Origin: Paenibacillus sp. MMS18-CY102
Lineage (GTDB): Bacteria > Bacillota > Bacilli > Paenibacillales > Paenibacillaceae
Assembly: GCF_009789195.1 (NCBI RefSeq)
Contig: NZ_WSTC01000024.1
Coordinates: 28,621 to 92,620 of the forward strand
Length of the DNA stretch: 64,000 nucleotides
Direction of reading: 5' to 3'
Part shown: piece after piece, positions 62,411 to 64,000 of the stretch
Position numbering within the stretch: position 1 is the stretch's first letter
How the letters are laid out: each line of letters opens with the position of its first letter
Position numbers and translations under genes: made by a program
Notes under the pieces: model-generated
What the model was told of the DNA's origin: nothing
Seen by the model: the letters and a program-made list of their open reading frames with translations, nothing else
Database searches by the model: none

Positions 62411-64000
62411 TTAGTTGCGCAGCGGCTTGCCGGTCTCCAGCATATGGCGCATCCGCTGCTGCGTCAGCGGCTCGCCGAGCAGCGCCATGAATGCTTCGCG
62501 TTCCAGATCGAGCAAATATTGCTCGCTAACCTCCGCCCCCGGTGCGGCATCGCCGCCCGCGAGCACATGCGCCAGCCGCGTCGCAATCCGTGCATCATGC
62601 GCGCTAATAAATCCGCCTCGGCGCATCGCATCTACGGCCAGCAGGAGCACAGCCTTGCCCTCACGGCCAGCGACGGCTACACGCTTTCGTGGATCAGGGG
62701 CCGCGTAGCCTGCCCGATCCAGCTCCAGCACCGCCCGCTTCGCCTCTGCAATGCGGGCGTCCTGCCGCGCAATGACCGCGTCCTGCGGGCGCATCAGCCC
62801 AATGGCGGCCGCTTCATGCCCGCTCGTTGTTGTTTTCGCCATCGCAATCGTTTCAAACAGCGGCACCAACTGGTCATTAAGCGAGCCATAGGCAACCGAC
62901 TGGGCGCGTGCAGCCGCTAGAATGGCCGCTTCCTTGCAGCCGCCGCCGGCGGGAATGAGCCCGACGCCGGTCTCGACGAGCCCGTAGTACGTTTCAGGCG
63001 AGAAAAGGACGCGGTCCGCTGGCAGGCATGCTTCGACGCCGCCTCCGAGCGTCATGCGATGCGGGGCGGCGACGACAGGCCGCTCTACCCTTTTGAGCTG
63101 CAGCATGCTGTCTTGAAACTGGCGAATGATGTCCTCGACCTCATCCCACTCGCCGTTTTGCGCCTCCATGAGCAACAGCAGCAAATTCGCGCCGACGCAG
63201 AAGTTACGGCCTTCATTGGCGACCACCACCCCCCGCCAGTTGCGCCCGACCTCCTCTGCCGACCGCCGAATCGCCGTCAATATATCCGAGCCAATCGCAT
63301 TGTTCGGCGAATGGAACTCCAAGCAAACCACATCGTCCCCGATATCGATCAGGCTCGCTCCCGCGTTGCCCAACACGATGCGCCCTGCTGCTTTCAGCGG
63401 CTGAAGCAAAATCGTGTCCGCAGGCTCCTCTACCGTTTTGAACGCGCCGCTCGATACGTATAACCGCGAGAGGCCTTCCTGCCTGTAAAAGGTTTTGTTG
63501 CCCGCGGCAAGCCACACCTCTACCCACTCAGGAATCGCATCCCCTTCCGCCTTCATGCGGCGTACCGTTCGCTCCACCCCGAGAGCATCCCAGAGTGCGA
63601 ATGGGCCCAGTTCCCAGTTAAAGCCCCACTCCATCGCGCGGTCGATATCGACGATGGAATCGGCGATTACGCCGACCTGCCGCGCGGCGTACAGCAGCGT
63701 CCGCTTCAACGCGTACCACGAGAACAGCGTGTAGCGGACATCGCGAGGCAGCGCCTGTAGGGCGCTGGCGGCGGAGCCGCGGCTAGCGTTGGCGGCGTGA
63801 TCGCCGGCAGGCGAAGCTGCGCTGGCATTGGCGGCGTCGGCGGCAGGCGAAGCTGCGGAGCCTGCCATCGGCGCGATCGCGGGTGCGCCGGTTGGCGGCG
63901 CTATTGCGGCTGCGCCGGGAGCGGCGGCCGCCGTGCTGGCGGCGTCGGCGTGCGGCGGGGCCGCAGCATCGCCAGCCGTTGCGTCGCTGCGCGACGGCGC
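62411..64000 (-). CDS. fadN: FadN-type 3-hydroxyacyl-CoA dehydrogenase/enoyl-CoA hydratase, C-terminal part
   Basis: Open to the window edge; 529 codons are visible and the N-terminal NAD domain lies outside. The rest matches Bacillus FadN: MEWGFNWELGPFALWDALGV (second dehydrogenase domain), GASLIDIGDDVVCLEFHS, NEGRNFCVGANLLLLLMEAQ (crotonase oxyanion region), AAPHRMTLGGGVEACLPADR and the terminal EREAFMALLGEPLTQQRMRHM. The first ~80 visible residues are almost only Ala, Pro, Ser, Gly and Asp, where homologues have an ordered linker (see findings). First gene of fadN-fadA-fadE, all in one direction. Confidence 0.93.
   Translation of the reverse strand, partial: APSRSDATAGDAAAPPHADAASTAAAAPGAAAIAPPTGAPAIAPMAGSAASPAADAANASAASPAGDHAANASRGSAASALQALPRDVRYTLFSWYALKRTLLYAARQVGVIADSIVDIDRAMEWGFNWELGPFALWDALGVERTVRRMKAEGDAIPEWVEVWLAAGNKTFYRQEGLSRLYVSSGAFKTVEEPADTILLQPLKAAGRIVLGNAGASLIDIGDDVVCLEFHSPNNAIGSDILTAIRRSAEEVGRNWRGVVVANEGRNFCVGANLLLLLMEAQNGEWDEVEDIIRQFQDSMLQLKRVERPVVAAPHRMTLGGGVEACLPADRVLFSPETYYGLVETGVGLIPAGGGCKEAAILAAARAQSVAYGSLNDQLVPLFETIAMAKTTTSGHEAAAIGLMRPQDAVIARQDARIAEAKRAVLELDRAGYAAPDPRKRVAVAGREGKAVLLLAVDAMRRGGFISAHDARIATRLAHVLAGGDAAPGAEVSEQYLLDLEREAFMALLGEPLTQQRMRHMLETGKPLRN

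Overview
This is a chromosomal stretch of a Gram-positive, moderately high-GC member of the Bacillota, most likely Paenibacillus or a close relative. The basis is the strong AGGAGG-type ribosome sites with ATG/GTG/TTG starts, lipobox lipoproteins, copper-amine-oxidase-N stalk domains, and a gene complement of Bacillus type (acnA, yneF, queG, ntdP-like, fadN-fadA-fadE, metNIQ). I saw no rRNA, tRNA, CRISPR array, transposase or phage gene.

Layout. 1-8224: a partial gene, aconitase, a divergent lysR/dapA pair bracketed by two copies of an intergenic repeat, an IclR regulator and an anchored alpha/beta hydrolase. 8302-9516: a superoxide dismutase with a long N-terminal extension. 9626-27101 (minus strand) is the most distinctive part: an iron transporter operon (lipoprotein, binding protein, two permeases, ATPase) followed by a ten-gene siderophore operon, each preceded by two Fur boxes. 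27316-32411: folE, yneF, queG, a signal peptidase, a DUF402 protein, a GNAT protein and sodA. 32886-46792: a Pro/Gly/Phe repeat protein, ssuE, a zinc-ribbon protein/HtrA-like protease pair, a copper pair (copZ and a Met/His-rich lipoprotein), a two-component system, yjbQ, trxB, a dehydrogenase and small unknowns. 46967-57124: an ABC-F protein, a DUF3153-like protein, fumC, eda, map, metNIQ and small unknowns. 57207-64000: a fatty-acid degradation block (thioesterase, acyl-CoA ligase, fadE, fadA, partial fadN).

The siderophore operon reads in order like rhbABCDE of the rhizobactin 1021/schizokinen pathway (DABA aminotransferase, DABA decarboxylase, NIS synthetase, acetyltransferase, N-hydroxylase) joined directly to asbBCDEF of the petrobactin pathway (NIS synthetase, aryl-AMP ligase, aryl carrier, transferase, 3-dehydroshikimate dehydratase). 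The inferred product is a mixed citrate siderophore with one hydroxamate arm and one 3,4-dihydroxybenzoyl arm, imported by the adjacent Fur-controlled ABC transporter.

A second notable signal is structural. Two unrelated intergenic repeat families (A: three copies; B: two copies) share one geometry: four short palindromes, with the outer pairs about 50 bp apart and a wider central gap (50-62-50 exactly in all three A copies; about 52-74-51 in B).
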